From: Bacteroidota bacterium
GTDB lineage: Bacteria; Bacteroidota; Bacteroidia; Chitinophagales; Chitinophagaceae
Assembly (NCBI GenBank): GCA_018268015.1
Contig: JAFDXJ010000041.1
Location: 1 to 64,000, forward strand
DNA length: 64,000 nucleotides
Direction: 5' to 3'
Each line of letters starts with the position of its first letter. Positions within the stretch are counted from its first letter, which is position 1. Shown one piece after another: positions 63,801 to 64,000 of the stretch. Under the pieces are notes generated by a model that worked only from the letters and a program-made list of their open reading frames with translations, had not been told where the DNA came from and searched no databases. A program made the translations under genes and the position numbers.

Positions 63801-64000
63801 TTTATTTTCAATGCATTGAACAGTATCCAGCAATATATCCTAACAGGGAATGTAGATGATGCAAATAAATATTTATCTAAATTTTCAAGGCTGCAAAGAG
63901 AAATTTTAAATCAAAGTGATAAACATTTTATTTCCCTCGAAAAAGAAATTGAAATGCTCACTTTGTATCTGCAACTCGAACAATTAAGATTTGAAGATGG
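60807..64000 (+). CDS. Two-component sensor: Reg_prop propeller, Y_Y_Y domain, GAF and LytS-type histidine kinase; 3' truncated
   Basis: One uninterrupted frame runs from a TTG at 60807 to the right edge (over 1,060 residues); I translated it and found no stop. The TTG start is chosen because a clean signal peptide (about 1-27, ending A-L-A-Q) follows directly and no in-frame ATG lies upstream before a stop. Domains: two-component propeller repeats (about 30-660, N-x-x-W-I/V-G type blades), Y_Y_Y domain (about 680-750), transmembrane helix (about 758-778), short coiled coil, GAF domain (about 815-970) and a LytS-like kinase with H998 in Q-M-N-P-H-F-I-F-N-A-L-N-S. The ATP-binding part lies outside the window. 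A carbohydrate signal outside and a small-molecule signal at the GAF are plausible. Confidence 0.9.
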   Translation, partial: MHKRSIILFSLYLAIVYCLFSFSALAQPPMPYHSRVFGPKDGLPSADIFSVTQDHLSNLWIGHSMGCTKYNGSTMDQFIYASNKPIGTVYSFMEDTDYRLWVGAENGLYYLDRDSLVSINFVNLKTPVYDISRDNENNFWIGTGIGPIKIPKEKMQDILDSKSVDITMYLLKEWHQTNLMQQKVIKIIHAAHDVHFFSTYNEIVMWKEKHLSKIWSTQNPVDYCNSLAFMDDSLFISCSVSGLMIYDGKTLFPMKKSYMYGYSLLKKDNHIFYVARDEIYLINPSSMDISLVAHIETKYIRWIKELWVDHENNFWLASNEGLIYLKPELFVNYSSKIDAPENEIYSLFQTHTGEILAGSNHGVLFELNKNGFKSYSKLPHIFPRAEIFSIQEDADKSLWFSSGYEGLARFRNNHLEFYTIKDGLRDNTNNFFLLTHSGRLYTGGDKGLSEIVSDSSTGKVYFRNFIYKSETSTNSHFNTAIDDKSGNIWVGSEFGLFRLKNDTLVKIKIQNSDISDFVITDIKIDKNGDLWLATMGNGVLVCSINKDHIPVLRHHLFTTGKFNGTGFLSVLIDKENNIWLATYQGIIRMEPGTFIFRYYDAGSGFLNSSFKYIKLLQSTDGSIWAASSYGTVSLDPANFSKKEFLRPVHISKVIQHDSLLFFGRNEINKKYQFSYSRYPITIHFEEILFSNPSAVNFQYRLLNVDTSWINIYTASSVILPTLNPGHYTFEVRASAGDNQWTIPSTFNFEITGPFWLNPFFIAFVILCLFGFGYFLLKRRVASIKKEEARKTELQTIKTDSLRLQLEIEKVTSYFTSLISEKKTLEEILWDVAKNCIAKLGFEDCVIYLVDNEKKVLVQKAAWGPKTTEENRIINPMEIPLGKGIVGTVAKTGKGEIINDTSLDSRYIVDDARRYSEICVPMLDNGQVTGVIDSEHAEKGFYTGMHFQILSTIATLCTDKIKKVEIENLAREKEIEVIKLNRDLAASQLTALRSQMNPHFIFNALNSIQQYILTGNVDDANKYLSKFSRLQREILNQSDKHFISLEKEIEMLTLYLQLEQLRFED

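Overview
The window looks like chromosome of an aerobic member of the Bacteroidota, most likely a Chitinophagaceae-type soil or water bacterium. That placement is inference; the phylum-level evidence is direct. It includes a type IX secretion (T9SS) C-terminal sorting domain (1-253), a PorT-like barrel, a menaquinone methyltransferase, a DUF4783 protein, a Reg_prop/Y_Y_Y sensor kinase and repeated TAnnTTTG -7 promoter elements. No rRNA, tRNA, CRISPR array, phage or IS element was recognised.

Left part (1-39.7 kb) is mainly housekeeping with frequent strand switches. In order: an IscA/cysteine desulfurase pair; methylmalonyl-CoA epimerase; a PSMA-like M28 peptidase; menG-porT; a TlpA-like/parvulin pair working in the envelope; rlmD, two rhomboids and two membrane-anchored EEP-fold proteins; cysS; MerC, SCO and a Fur-family regulator with a palindromic operator candidate; a CNNM/CorC protein; tatC; rpiB; a second M28 peptidase; small proteins; a decayed region (about 25.1-26.8 kb); a histone H1-like protein; pyruvate dehydrogenase E2; dnaX; the fused mutase icmF; gpmI; and a fasciclin protein.

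Right part (39.9-59.9 kb) is about 20 kb of plus-strand genes forming a carbohydrate catabolic island. It encodes a secreted sulfatase with its own formylglycine-generating enzyme, then an apparently complete non-phosphorylative L-fucose pathway: mutarotase, FucP-like transporter, UxaA-type dehydratase, two SDR dehydrogenases, FAH-type diketo-acid hydrolase and amidohydrolase lactonase, with a GH29 alpha-L-fucosidase inside the run. A GH2 enzyme, an acyltransferase, an SGNH-GH20 fusion, a beta-helix lipoprotein and a D-aminoacylase-like amidohydrolase follow. The proposed flow is desulfation and trimming of a fucosylated, sulfated, amino-sugar-containing glycan, with L-fucose ending as pyruvate plus L-lactate. 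No SusC/SusD pair is present, which is unusual for such a locus.

The window ends with a phosphatidylserine decarboxylase on the minus strand and a large sensor kinase (propeller, Y_Y_Y, membrane segment, GAF, LytS-type kinase) that starts at TTG and runs off the right edge.

Most noteworthy points: the SusCD-less fucose/sulfatase island with dedicated FGE; a fucose-cluster SDR with Asn in place of the catalytic Lys; the SGNH-GH20 fusion; the palindrome over the merC promoter; several start codons placed only 3-4 nt after a -7 element, suggesting leaderless mRNAs; and the GAF-containing LytS-type kinase.
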